Shown piece after piece: positions 34,259-42,067 of a stretch of 64,000 nucleotides of DNA. The translations under genes were made by a program, and so were the position numbers. How positions within the stretch are numbered: position 1 is the stretch's first letter; each line of letters starts with the position of its first letter. The stretch is from Methanospirillum stamsii. Lineage in GTDB: Archaea; Halobacteriota; Methanomicrobia; Methanomicrobiales; Methanospirillaceae. The stretch is taken from positions 62,001 to 126,000 of the forward strand of contig NZ_QGMZ01000018.1 in NCBI RefSeq assembly GCF_003173335.1, read 5' to 3'. The notes beneath the pieces are model-generated. The model worked only from the letters and a program-made list of their open reading frames with translations. It was not told the DNA's origin and ran no database searches.

Positions 34259-36109
34259 GTGTGGGGGTTTGTGATGCAATACAGGAGAGTTATATTTTCA
34301 TATCTGCCGGTGAATAAAGGAAATTACAGGGTACTGGCATTTTTTTTTCTTATTTTCGTTACAGCCGGATTGGTAATTCTGCCAGTATCGGCAGATGAAC
34401 AGGATAAAGACAATCTTGATTCAGGTCCGGATGTTGCAATACTGGATGCAACGGTAAAAATGGATATCTCTTCCTTTGAAGAGATCCCTCTTGGCACCAT
34501 TCCGGACGAGCGACTGGTTGTAACCATAACTGTGAAGAATACAGGTAACCGTGAAGCACCCGGATATAAACTCAGGTCATTTCTGGTCAGGGTTGGCAGG
34601 GAAGATGAAATCGGCACTCAGCTTGGTGGGGAGATAACTGATGTGAGGCTTGGAGCAGGAGAAACCCGGACCTATTCCAAAACCTCGACATTACCAACCC
34701 ATTTAAAAAAGGGCCAGTACCGGGTGATGGTCATCCTTGATACCAGTAACTACTTTATTGAGCCTGATACTGACAACAACAGATTACTCAGTCAGAATAC
34801 CATCTCACCCGGAAGTTTTTCCGGAGCAGAAGGTTCTATTCCGGTCTATTCACCGGTTGAAATTACCGAACCCGGATATTATACCCTGAAACGGGATATT
34901 GACGGGGGTAATGCGGTAAATATCTTCAAAATTAAAAGTTCGGGAGTCACCTTTGATGGTGGTGGTAACACCATTCGCGGCCTTTCATCCGGTTTTACCA
35001 CTGGTGTTTACGTTGACGGAGGAGCAGCAGTCCGGGATGTTGTCATCAAAAACCTGGTTTTGGAGAATATGGATGCCGGGGTATGGCTGTATAAATCAAG
35101 CAATGGAAAAGTTGAGAACTGTGTATTCCGGAATACCGTGAACATGGGCCTCCGGCTTGACCAGTCTCACCAGAATGAAATCTCCGGGAACACCTTTGAA
35201 CATAATTCCATGGGCCTTGGTGTCTTTGAGTCAAAAGACAATATCATCTATAATAATCTCTTTAAAAATGAGCACAATGCAGTAGCAAATGACAATCTGA
35301 AAAACCAATGGAACACCGATCTTAAAAGTGGAACCAATATCATCGGGGGAAGCATGATTGGAGGAAATGCATGGTTTGATGAATCAGGCGAGGCTGGCTT
35401 TTCTGTGATGACCCAGGATTACACCAATGACGGGATATCTGACTCTCCCTATTCGATAAACCAGAATAACATAGATCTTCATCCCCTTACCATTTCAACA
35501 GTGAAATCTGCCCTTGTGCCTACACTGCAGCCCCAGGAAACACCTGATGAAGTCATGAATGAATCCTTGGTCCCTGAAGAGGAACTAAAGTGGAAAGAAT
35601 CATCAGCACCGGTAAATATAACGAAGCAGCCTGAACCACAACCAACTGAGAATATGACTGAGCCCTCTCCTGAAATTCCGGTAGATGATCAGGGCACCGA
35701 TCAGGATATCACTCCGACTCAGGAAGAAACCACCCTTTCACCATATGCTGATATTGGAGTAAAGAAAATTTCAGGACCTGAATCTGTATGTGCCGGGTAT
35801 GAATTCAACCTCACGGCAATCATTGAAAATTCCGGAGGGTATGATGCTGATAGATTTCAGGTCCGGTATTATCTGACTGAAGACAAAAAAGTCAGTCCGG
35901 ACGATACTCTGCTTGGGGAGAGAACGATGAAGGACCTTCTTTCAGGTAGTGAAAAAGAAATACGCGAATCATTTATGATCCCTGAACTCATCGGACTAAA
36001 AAACTACTACATTGCCGTTATCGTCAACACCGATAACTCTGTTTTCGAAGATAAAAAAGTAAACAATACCGGGTACTCATCCGAACGGATGGCTATCCGG
36101 AAATGTTAA
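34259..36109 (+). CDS. Secreted CARDB / right-handed beta-helix (NosD-like) protein
   Basis: A 616-residue exported protein. A hydrophobic signal segment VLAFFFLIFVTAGLVILPVS lies at about 25-45, then a CARDB domain (about 55-175: VVTITVKNTGNREAPGYKLR, EPDTDNNRL), a parallel beta-helix (about 200-420) with repeated N-x-I/V patterns such as NGKVENCVFRNTVNMGLRL, a Pro/Glu/Thr-rich linker (about 425-490) and a second CARDB domain (about 495-610). GTG 34259 was chosen because GGTGAT lies 11 bases upstream; ATG 34274 is the alternative. Probably a surface-bound, possibly carbohydrate-binding protein. It directly follows the island boundary. Confidence 0.82.
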   Translation: MWGFVMQYRRVIFSYLPVNKGNYRVLAFFFLIFVTAGLVILPVSADEQDKDNLDSGPDVAILDATVKMDISSFEEIPLGTIPDERLVVTITVKNTGNREAPGYKLRSFLVRVGREDEIGTQLGGEITDVRLGAGETRTYSKTSTLPTHLKKGQYRVMVILDTSNYFIEPDTDNNRLLSQNTISPGSFSGAEGSIPVYSPVEITEPGYYTLKRDIDGGNAVNIFKIKSSGVTFDGGGNTIRGLSSGFTTGVYVDGGAAVRDVVIKNLVLENMDAGVWLYKSSNGKVENCVFRNTVNMGLRLDQSHQNEISGNTFEHNSMGLGVFESKDNIIYNNLFKNEHNAVANDNLKNQWNTDLKSGTNIIGGSMIGGNAWFDESGEAGFSVMTQDYTNDGISDSPYSINQNNIDLHPLTISTVKSALVPTLQPQETPDEVMNESLVPEEELKWKESSAPVNITKQPEPQPTENMTEPSPEIPVDDQGTDQDITPTQEETTLSPYADIGVKKISGPESVCAGYEFNLTAIIENSGGYDADRFQVRYYLTEDKKVSPDDTLLGERTMKDLLSGSEKEIRESFMIPELIGLKNYYIAVIVNTDNSVFEDKKVNNTGYSSERMAIRKC

Positions 36110-36124
36110 TTTTTTGAAAAAAAT

Positions 36125-36730
36125 TTATTCTTCTTCAATGGTCACCGGAGTAATATTTCTCACGGTAACCTCAAAGGTGAGTGATTTGCCTGCCAGGGGA
36201 CTGTTCAGATCAAATGTCACATTTGTCACATTCATGTCCATAATGGTTGCCTGGAAGAGGTTTCCGCCATCAAAGAGTGTTACACGGTCACCGATTGTTG
36301 CATTCTCACCAGCTGGTATAAACTCAATTGGCATTGAGACAATCTGTGCCGGGTCGTACTCTCCATATCCCTCTTCGGGAGTCAGAGTGAACTTTTTGGT
36401 CTCGCCGACTTTCATGCAATGAAGTGCAGAATCAAACCCGGGGATTGCACTACCTGAACCAAGAATCAAGCTGAAGGGTTTTCCACCTTTATAGGAACTG
36501 TCAAATTCGGTTCCGTTATCAAAGGTTCCGACATAGTCAACCTCAACAATGTCTCCGTCATTGGCACCATCGACGCAGGTGACTGTTTCTTTTTCAGTGG
36601 TTACAATCGTGGCATTCTGAGTAGGTTCAGTTCCCGTGCACCCGCACATGAATGCTGCAGTGACAAGAAGAATAGCGCCGATAATACCAAGGCAGGTACT
36701 ACAGCTGCTGATAGTGAAACGATTCTCCAT
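36125..36730 (-). CDS. FKBP-type peptidyl-prolyl isomerase lipoprotein
   Basis: A ~201-residue envelope-anchored FKBP. The N-terminus has a hydrophobic signal ending in AAFMCGCTG, a lipobox with two candidate lipid-bearing cysteines. The FKBP domain (VDYVGTFDNGTEFDSSY, PFSLILGSGSAIPGFDSAL, VGETKKFTLTPEEGYGEY) carries the inserted IF/SlyD-type flap (about 125-185). Such proteins fold exported proteins outside the membrane. ATG 36730 begins a standard signal peptide; a TTG at 36772 would add 14 residues. It converges on the beta-helix protein gene with 15 bp between. Confidence 0.88.
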   Translation of the reverse strand: MENRFTISSCSTCLGIIGAILLVTAAFMCGCTGTEPTQNATIVTTEKETVTCVDGANDGDIVEVDYVGTFDNGTEFDSSYKGGKPFSLILGSGSAIPGFDSALHCMKVGETKKFTLTPEEGYGEYDPAQIVSMPIEFIPAGENATIGDRVTLFDGGNLFQATIMDMNVTNVTFDLNSPLAGKSLTFEVTVRNITPVTIEEE

Positions 36731-36797
36731 TCTCAGTTCTAGGAGAATGAGGGGGAAAAACTTCTCTGACAAATCCAGTCATTACCGGAAAACCTGA

Positions 36798-37892
36798 TCA
36801 GAATGCAGGAGTTATCATCTGGTCTGCAGGTTCATGAGCAAGACCGATTGCAGCAAGAGAACCAATTATTCCAGTTCCTCCGGCAGTATAAATGCCACAG
36901 TCCCTGGCGCAGGCGCGCGCTTCATCACAACTCACCTGGGCTGTTCTGGCCTTGATTCCAAACCCGTGTAGGGAATCAGGAATAATAAATCCTTTGTGGA
37001 TGGCAATTCCCCAACAATCCGAAATGCTTTCATCACTGATAAATCTGACCGCAGCCTTTCTGATAAGTTCAACCCTATCCGGCACAACGGCAAGTTCAAT
37101 GGCACTGCAGGAATTCCCTGCGGTTTTTTCCGGAAGATCCTGCCATAGCATGGCAATATGATGACCTATCGGGAATGTTCCGTGTAGTTCGGAGAGATAA
37201 TCAAGAAGAGATATCGCAAGAGCAAATGTTGCCCCTTCTTCAAGACTGTCAGTATTGTCAATTCCGATGATGATGTGTTCAAGGGCCTGTGTCCTGATAC
37301 ATCCCTCTGTTGAATGCTCATGGCGGACGGTATCTACTTTTAGCACCCCTTCTGCTCTTCCCATCATACCGGTGAGAGAGTGTGCCGGACCCCCGAGAGA
37401 TCTGATTCTCTGGACAATTTCATCCCCCTCACGCCAGACTCCGGTAATCGCCACTGCAGGTTCAGGCCAGAGCCCGACGGTATTATCAAATGTACCCATC
37501 CGGATAAATTCACGCAAAATAGTCCCTTCACGGATGACCCGTATCGATGGGTGGGATTTAGCATGGTGACGTCCGCAAAATGCCGCACAGGCACTGGACA
37601 GACATTCATGCACTATCTCTACCATGTCCCCGTCTACCGCAGTGAAAATCTTCCTACAGGCTGTCCGGGGGATTGCACTAACTGCTGCATACCTGCTTGG
37701 TGCCCTTCCATGCGGGTGTTTCATCACCGTAAGGCACCCTTCATCCGCCAGCCGGGAGATCCAGTCACGGGCTGTACTCCGGGGTATTCCGGCTACCTGT
37801 GCAAGTTCCTCTACAGTAAACGAGCCCTTTCGGAGGGTAAGTTTACGCATTAGCTGCAGATAGGAACGCCGGCGCTCAATTACCCCCTGCAT
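36798..37892 (-). CDS. HTH protein fused to a TiaS-like GIDxTD domain
   Basis: A 364-residue protein. The N-terminal ~75 residues form a winged helix (FTVEELAQVAGIPRSTARDW then GCLTVMKHPHGRAPSRYAA). The centre is unassigned, with CLSSACAAFCGRHHAKSHP (Cys/His cluster, possible metal site). From about residue 210, HIIIGIDNTDSLEEGATFAL resembles the GIDDTD motif of tRNA-Ile agmatidine synthetase TiaS, and the C-terminal CARDCGIYTAGGTGIIGSLAAIGLAHEP continues that likeness. It could be a methanogenesis-marker-11-type protein; unverified. Start ATG 37892 overlaps the hom stop by 17 bases, so it is coupled to hom and the ACT gene. Confidence 0.6.
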   Translation of the reverse strand: MQGVIERRRSYLQLMRKLTLRKGSFTVEELAQVAGIPRSTARDWISRLADEGCLTVMKHPHGRAPSRYAAVSAIPRTACRKIFTAVDGDMVEIVHECLSSACAAFCGRHHAKSHPSIRVIREGTILREFIRMGTFDNTVGLWPEPAVAITGVWREGDEIVQRIRSLGGPAHSLTGMMGRAEGVLKVDTVRHEHSTEGCIRTQALEHIIIGIDNTDSLEEGATFALAISLLDYLSELHGTFPIGHHIAMLWQDLPEKTAGNSCSAIELAVVPDRVELIRKAAVRFISDESISDCWGIAIHKGFIIPDSLHGFGIKARTAQVSCDEARACARDCGIYTAGGTGIIGSLAAIGLAHEPADQMITPAF

Positions 37893-38868
37893 ACCTGTCC
37901 CGAATTGAAAGGATATCTCCCAGAACAGCACTTGCAGTTTCAAGGGAACCTGCACCTTTTCCTGAAAAGACCAGGTCTCCTGCTAAATCTGTCCGGAGAA
38001 TGATGGCATTGAGTGATCCATGAACAACCAGTGGATGATGCCGGGGAATAATCCTGGGTGAGAGCCTGAAGAGGTTTTTTTCCGGAATAATCTCACCAAT
38101 CAGTCGTATTGTGGCATCCTGTTCTTCTGCGAGCCTGATGGCTTCTTCAGTAAGAAGGTCAATACCGGTAATGTCAATGTCATCGAGAGAAATACGACGG
38201 TTCCATACCGTATTTGCAAGGATGACCAGTTTTATTGCTGCATCAATTCCCTTCACATCATATGTGGGATCTGCTTCGGCATACCCGAGAGCCCGTGCTT
38301 CATCCAGTGCCTGTTTATATGAAAGCCCTTCTTCGGCCATCCGTGTCAGGATATAGTTGCAGGTCCCGTTCAGCACCCCGTAGAGAGCACGGACTTCATT
38401 ACCGCCAAGTGATTCGTGAAGGGTGTGAAGAATCGGAATTGCTCCGGCTACGGTTGCTTCAAACCTGAATAATACCCCTGCTTTATCTGCCTCCTGTTTC
38501 AGTTCATGGTAATGCAGGGCAACAGGGCCCTTGTTTGAAGTAACCACGTGGCATTTACGTGACAGAGCTGTCCGGATATATCCGGTTGCAGGTTCCCCGG
38601 TTGAAGCATCGGTCGGAGACACTTCAACCAGAACATCATATGGTGCTTTTTTCACCACATCATCTGCAGATATACCAGTTTCTCCGCATAATCCTGTTTT
38701 TTTCTTCCGTTCAAGAAGAGAGGATGGGGAAATTCCTTCAGGGGAGATCATTCCTGACCTGGAATCTGCAACACCGGTCAGAACCAGTCCAAGTTCTTTC
38801 CTGGACATTGCTTCCAGAATGCCTCTTCCTACTGCGCCGGTCCCGATAAGTGCAATACGAAAAACCAT
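37876..38868 (-). CDS. hom: Homoserine dehydrogenase
   Basis: A 330-residue cytoplasmic oxidoreductase that reduces aspartate semialdehyde to homoserine for threonine and methionine synthesis. Rossmann motif IALIGTGAVGRGILEAM at the start; catalytic region YGVLNGTCNYILTRMAEEG near 163 and EADPTYDVKGIDAAIKLVIL near 195. It lacks the C-terminal ACT domain; a separate ACT protein is encoded one base upstream, the standard archaeal arrangement for feedback control. Confidence 0.95.
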   Translation of the reverse strand: MVFRIALIGTGAVGRGILEAMSRKELGLVLTGVADSRSGMISPEGISPSSLLERKKKTGLCGETGISADDVVKKAPYDVLVEVSPTDASTGEPATGYIRTALSRKCHVVTSNKGPVALHYHELKQEADKAGVLFRFEATVAGAIPILHTLHESLGGNEVRALYGVLNGTCNYILTRMAEEGLSYKQALDEARALGYAEADPTYDVKGIDAAIKLVILANTVWNRRISLDDIDITGIDLLTEEAIRLAEEQDATIRLIGEIIPEKNLFRLSPRIIPRHHPLVVHGSLNAIILRTDLAGDLVFSGKGAGSLETASAVLGDILSIRDRYAGGN

Positions 38869-38869
38869 G

Positions 38870-39367
38870 TCAGAACTCCAGCGGTTCTATCATCAGGATC
38901 TCTTTTTGCTTTGATACATCCCGAAGTATCTCAATGGCCTTGTCCATATGCTCCCTGCTTAACGCCTTTATGGTACATTTTGCAGAACTTCGTTCCTGTA
39001 TTGCAGGCATTGCAAGGCTCATTTTTGTAACCTCTGCAAAACCGGTTTTGTCAATCCGGTCCACCGTATCTCCAAGGTTTGTATGGATAAGATGGCCTAT
39101 GAGGATGACCGACTGCTGGTAATGCATCCGTTCCTCGCCAAACCTGATAACGGTGATACCTCTCTCCTTGAAGAGGTTTAAAAGGGCAGATAGCCGTTCC
39201 TTGGGAATTTCAATGACAACTTCCACCCCGAGCGATCCCTTGTCAGATGAAAAATCATGTTCATGGATGACGGTCTTGATATTACCTCCTACATCGGAGA
39301 TGGGCATCAGTGCTGCTACCAGCTGTCCGGGAGTATCCCGGATCTCAAGTTTCATCGAGACCTGCAT
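38870..39367 (-). CDS. ACT-domain regulatory protein (homoserine dehydrogenase partner)
   Basis: A 165-residue protein with a clear N-terminal ACT domain (about 5-75: LEIRDTPGQLVAALMPISDV, GVEVVIEIP) and a second ACT-like half (about 85-160: HLIHTNLGDTVDRIDKTG, ALSREHMDKAIEILRDV). Strong GGAGG six bases before ATG 39367. It directly precedes hom, so it probably binds threonine or another amino acid and regulates that enzyme. Confidence 0.9.
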   Translation of the reverse strand: MQVSMKLEIRDTPGQLVAALMPISDVGGNIKTVIHEHDFSSDKGSLGVEVVIEIPKERLSALLNLFKERGITVIRFGEERMHYQQSVILIGHLIHTNLGDTVDRIDKTGFAEVTKMSLAMPAIQERSSAKCTIKALSREHMDKAIEILRDVSKQKEILMIEPLEF

Positions 39368-39406
39368 ATGTGTCCTCCAGCATTAACTGTAAATCTCTGC
39401 ATTTTT

Positions 39407-40351
39407 TCACCGGTATGGCGTGTCTCTGTCGGTAATAATCACCGAAAGGGAAAATCCGTCCCCAAACGGATGTTCATCATACAGCGTCGTAATCTGATGA
39501 GATCCTGTCTCATTCCCCGTCGTTTCATTCCCATAAATATCCACTGAAACACCTGCCCTGCTTAAGGAATAAACCGGATCTCCGAGAGGTGTGAACTCAT
39601 CATCCCCAAAACTGGTATTACTATAGACATTAAGGCCGGTTGCACTCTGAATTCCTGCATTTGCCAGATGAATACCTGCAGGGGGAAGAGAGAAGCTAAA
39701 TGATGTCTGCTGCATTGGTGCAATGAACACTTCCATTGTCTGGTTCTGATAGCCGGGTTTTCCTATTTCAAGAATGTGAGGTCCGGTTTCAATTCCGTTC
39801 ATTACAAAGGGAGTAACTCCGATGAGCTCCCCATCAAGCATAACAAGCGCCTTGTCCGGGTCACCAGTAAGCATCAGGCCTCCGGTAGTCCGGGAGGGAT
39901 TTGTATTTGATTCAGATACACCTGCGTTATGGACCGGAATAACCTCGCTAACCGATCCGTTATAGTTAGCATTCCCCTGATATTCTACCCGGATATATTC
40001 TGCCGGAGTATGATTCCCCCTGAAAAATTCATATCTGCCTGACTGGTCTGTCGGGACTGTTGCTACCCTTTCAAAAGGAAAGCCGGGGTTCCCATCGGGT
40101 GATGACTCAAGGCTGACACGTTTATTTCCTAAAGGAATATTATTGATATCAGTCAGTGTTCCTGTGACGGTAAATGAAACCCCCTCCGGAGGGGCATCAG
40201 GAAGTACTGAAACAGACAGTCGGGTATCTACCTTCTCCCCTACCACACCTGACACGGAAAAGGCCATAACCAGCGAAAAAAAGAGGATGATCTGGAAAAA
40301 ACAGCCCCTGCATCTGTTCTTCCCTGTTTTTCTTCCCACATCTGTTTTCAT
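39407..40351 (-). CDS. Secreted protein with Ig-like and PEGA domains
   Basis: A 314-residue exported protein: signal sequence with FFQIILFFSLVMAFSVSGVVG, a beta-sandwich domain of transthyretin/Ig type (about 45-145: SFTVTGTLTDINNIPLGNKR), and a PEGA domain (about 155-225: GGLMLTGDPDKALVMLDGEL, HILEIGKPGYQNQTMEVF). The C-terminal ~85 residues mention a small beta domain with several sequons. PEGA domains occur in surface proteins of methanogens. Function unknown. Same strand as the hom group, 39 bp downstream of the ACT gene start, but transcribed towards lower coordinates from its own 90 bp upstream gap. Confidence 0.78.
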   Translation of the reverse strand: MKTDVGRKTGKNRCRGCFFQIILFFSLVMAFSVSGVVGEKVDTRLSVSVLPDAPPEGVSFTVTGTLTDINNIPLGNKRVSLESSPDGNPGFPFERVATVPTDQSGRYEFFRGNHTPAEYIRVEYQGNANYNGSVSEVIPVHNAGVSESNTNPSRTTGGLMLTGDPDKALVMLDGELIGVTPFVMNGIETGPHILEIGKPGYQNQTMEVFIAPMQQTSFSFSLPPAGIHLANAGIQSATGLNVYSNTSFGDDEFTPLGDPVYSLSRAGVSVDIYGNETTGNETGSHQITTLYDEHPFGDGFSLSVIITDRDTPYR

Positions 40352-40441
40352 GAATTATTGCATTATTTCGTGGGAATAATCTTCAACATACCGTGCGGGG
40401 ATCATGGTGTTATTCCGATGTAACCTGATCAAAAAAACAGA

Positions 40442-41008
40442 TTAAAATGCAAATCCTGCTTTGCTACTGGTTGGAACAAATTCAGGATCGCTTTTTTCGT
40501 ACTTGATGAGAACTGCTGCAAACTCTTCAGCCGCTTCAAATCCGGATGCTGTAACGATTTTATCTTTGTATACAACCGGCTTGTTCTGAATAATCGCATC
40601 TTCCTTCATCATTTCCCTAACTGTCTGACCGGGCGCAACGGTTGCGATTTTCTTTTTCAGAATTCCTGCTTTTGCAATTACAATCGGAGCATTGTCGATA
40701 CCGGCAACCACTTTTTCTTTTGCATTGAAGATCTGGATGAGTTCAATGAGATGACGATTATTCCAGAGATGTACCTGGGTTCCCGGCCCCCCTACAATCA
40801 TGAGCGCATAATAATCACTCACGCCGGAAAGCAGAACATCCTCAAAAGTCCGGTTTACTTTTGCTTTTTTCCCTAAAACCCCCATGACAACCCCTGTGTG
40901 CGTCGATGCAAGTTCATACGTCACCCCGGCCTCCTGAAATTTTTTAACCGGTATCAGGAGCTCCTCATCTCTGAATTTTTCAGGAGGAATCGCGATGAGT
41001 ACCTTCAT
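40442..41008 (-). CDS. DJ-1/PfpI family protein lacking the nucleophilic cysteine
   Basis: A 188-residue DJ-1/PfpI-fold protein. The conserved start MKVLIAIPPEKFRDEELLIP, with the family glutamate, and YYALMIVGGPGTQVHLWNN are typical. At the nucleophile elbow, where active members read AICHGP, this protein has GIDNAP with Asp105 in place of cysteine, so protease or glyoxalase chemistry is unlikely. It may be a structural, binding or regulatory relative. Monocistronic and divergent from the GTPase-like gene. Confidence 0.85.
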   Translation of the reverse strand: MKVLIAIPPEKFRDEELLIPVKKFQEAGVTYELASTHTGVVMGVLGKKAKVNRTFEDVLLSGVSDYYALMIVGGPGTQVHLWNNRHLIELIQIFNAKEKVVAGIDNAPIVIAKAGILKKKIATVAPGQTVREMMKEDAIIQNKPVVYKDKIVTASGFEAAEEFAAVLIKYEKSDPEFVPTSSKAGFAF

Positions 41009-41095
41009 ATCATTATCACTGTAATCAGATGCATATTAACCATATGGAATCATGGGTCTGAAACTATCAAATTCACAAACAACTCTTAGATAGTG

Positions 41096-42052
41096 ATGCC
41101 AAATCTAAATATTGCCTTTCTCGGACCTGAGGACCTGGTAAAGGAACTGGGAAAAAAAGGCACCTCTACAGATATTTCTTTTTATAATCTGAAAAAAGGG
41201 GATAGTACACTCACGGTTATTGAGCCATCCCGATATCCTGAAAAACTCTCCTCCCTTTATTATGCCACTTCTCTTGCAGATCTTGCAATCCTTGTCATTG
41301 ATGAACTGAGCGCGAAACTGGGTGAGACCATTCTCATGCTGAATGCTGCAAAAATATCTGAAGGTATCCTGATTCTCCGGAATTATATTGATAAAGGACA
41401 GATTGCTCCCCTTATCAGGGGAACTGTACTTGAGCAGTACGAGGTCCTCTCTGATGATCCGGTACAGCTGCGCGAATGGCTCTGGGCACGGGTAGCCGGA
41501 CAAAAGCCAAAGAAGACAGAGGGAAAGGGCATCGTTCCTATTGATCATCATTTCAACGTAAAGGGAATCGGAACGGTAATTCTCGGATGCGTGCAGGAGG
41601 GGACTATCCACCGCCATGACCAGGTTACGGTTCATCCTCTTGGAAAGCAGATCCAAATCCGTTCCATTCAGATGCATGATGATGATGCTGAAGAAGCAAA
41701 GGCAGGTGACCGGGTGGGACTTGCACTCAAAGGGATTGAGTCAGATGATCTTGACCGCGGATATGTGTTGTCATCAGATCCCCGAATAATATCCTCGCTG
41801 AAAGTCTCCGGCAAAGCAGATATAATCAAGTACTGGCCTGAACCCCTGAAAAATCAAATGGTTCTCTATGCTGGTCACTGGATGCAGTTTATCCCTTGCA
41901 GGGTGACTGCTGTCAGTGATAACGGGGATTTTCGAAAACCTGAACTGACATTGGAATTTGAGCGTGAACTGATTTACCTCCCAGGTTCCTCTATCATTCT
42001 CCATTATCTGGAGAGTGAAAAACTCCGGATTGTCGGAACTATCACGGTATAA
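41096..42052 (+). CDS. EF-Tu/SelB-like protein with degenerate GTPase domain
   Basis: A 318-residue protein whose C-terminal half matches translation-factor beta-barrel domains: IDHHFNVKGIGTVILGCVQE begins EF-Tu domain 2 (about 155-240), with KAGDRVGLALKGIESDDLDR, and a domain-3-like region follows. The first ~135 residues occupy the G-domain position, but the P-loop GxxxxGK(S/T), DxxG and NKxD motifs are absent (FLGPEDLVKELGKKG in place of the P-loop). It therefore should not hydrolyse GTP in the normal way. It may bind tRNA or ribosomes as an adaptor. ATG 41096 chosen over GTG 41093. Followed 15 bp later by a YgiQ gene. Confidence 0.8.
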   Translation: MPNLNIAFLGPEDLVKELGKKGTSTDISFYNLKKGDSTLTVIEPSRYPEKLSSLYYATSLADLAILVIDELSAKLGETILMLNAAKISEGILILRNYIDKGQIAPLIRGTVLEQYEVLSDDPVQLREWLWARVAGQKPKKTEGKGIVPIDHHFNVKGIGTVILGCVQEGTIHRHDQVTVHPLGKQIQIRSIQMHDDDAEEAKAGDRVGLALKGIESDDLDRGYVLSSDPRIISSLKVSGKADIIKYWPEPLKNQMVLYAGHWMQFIPCRVTAVSDNGDFRKPELTLEFERELIYLPGSSIILHYLESEKLRIVGTITV

Positions 42053-42067
42053 TACTATAATACGTCC

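Noticed and set aside
34324-34617. Minus-strand frame within the CARDB/beta-helix gene
   Set aside because: A shadow of the real gene; no ribosome site and Ser/Thr/Arg-rich antisense composition.
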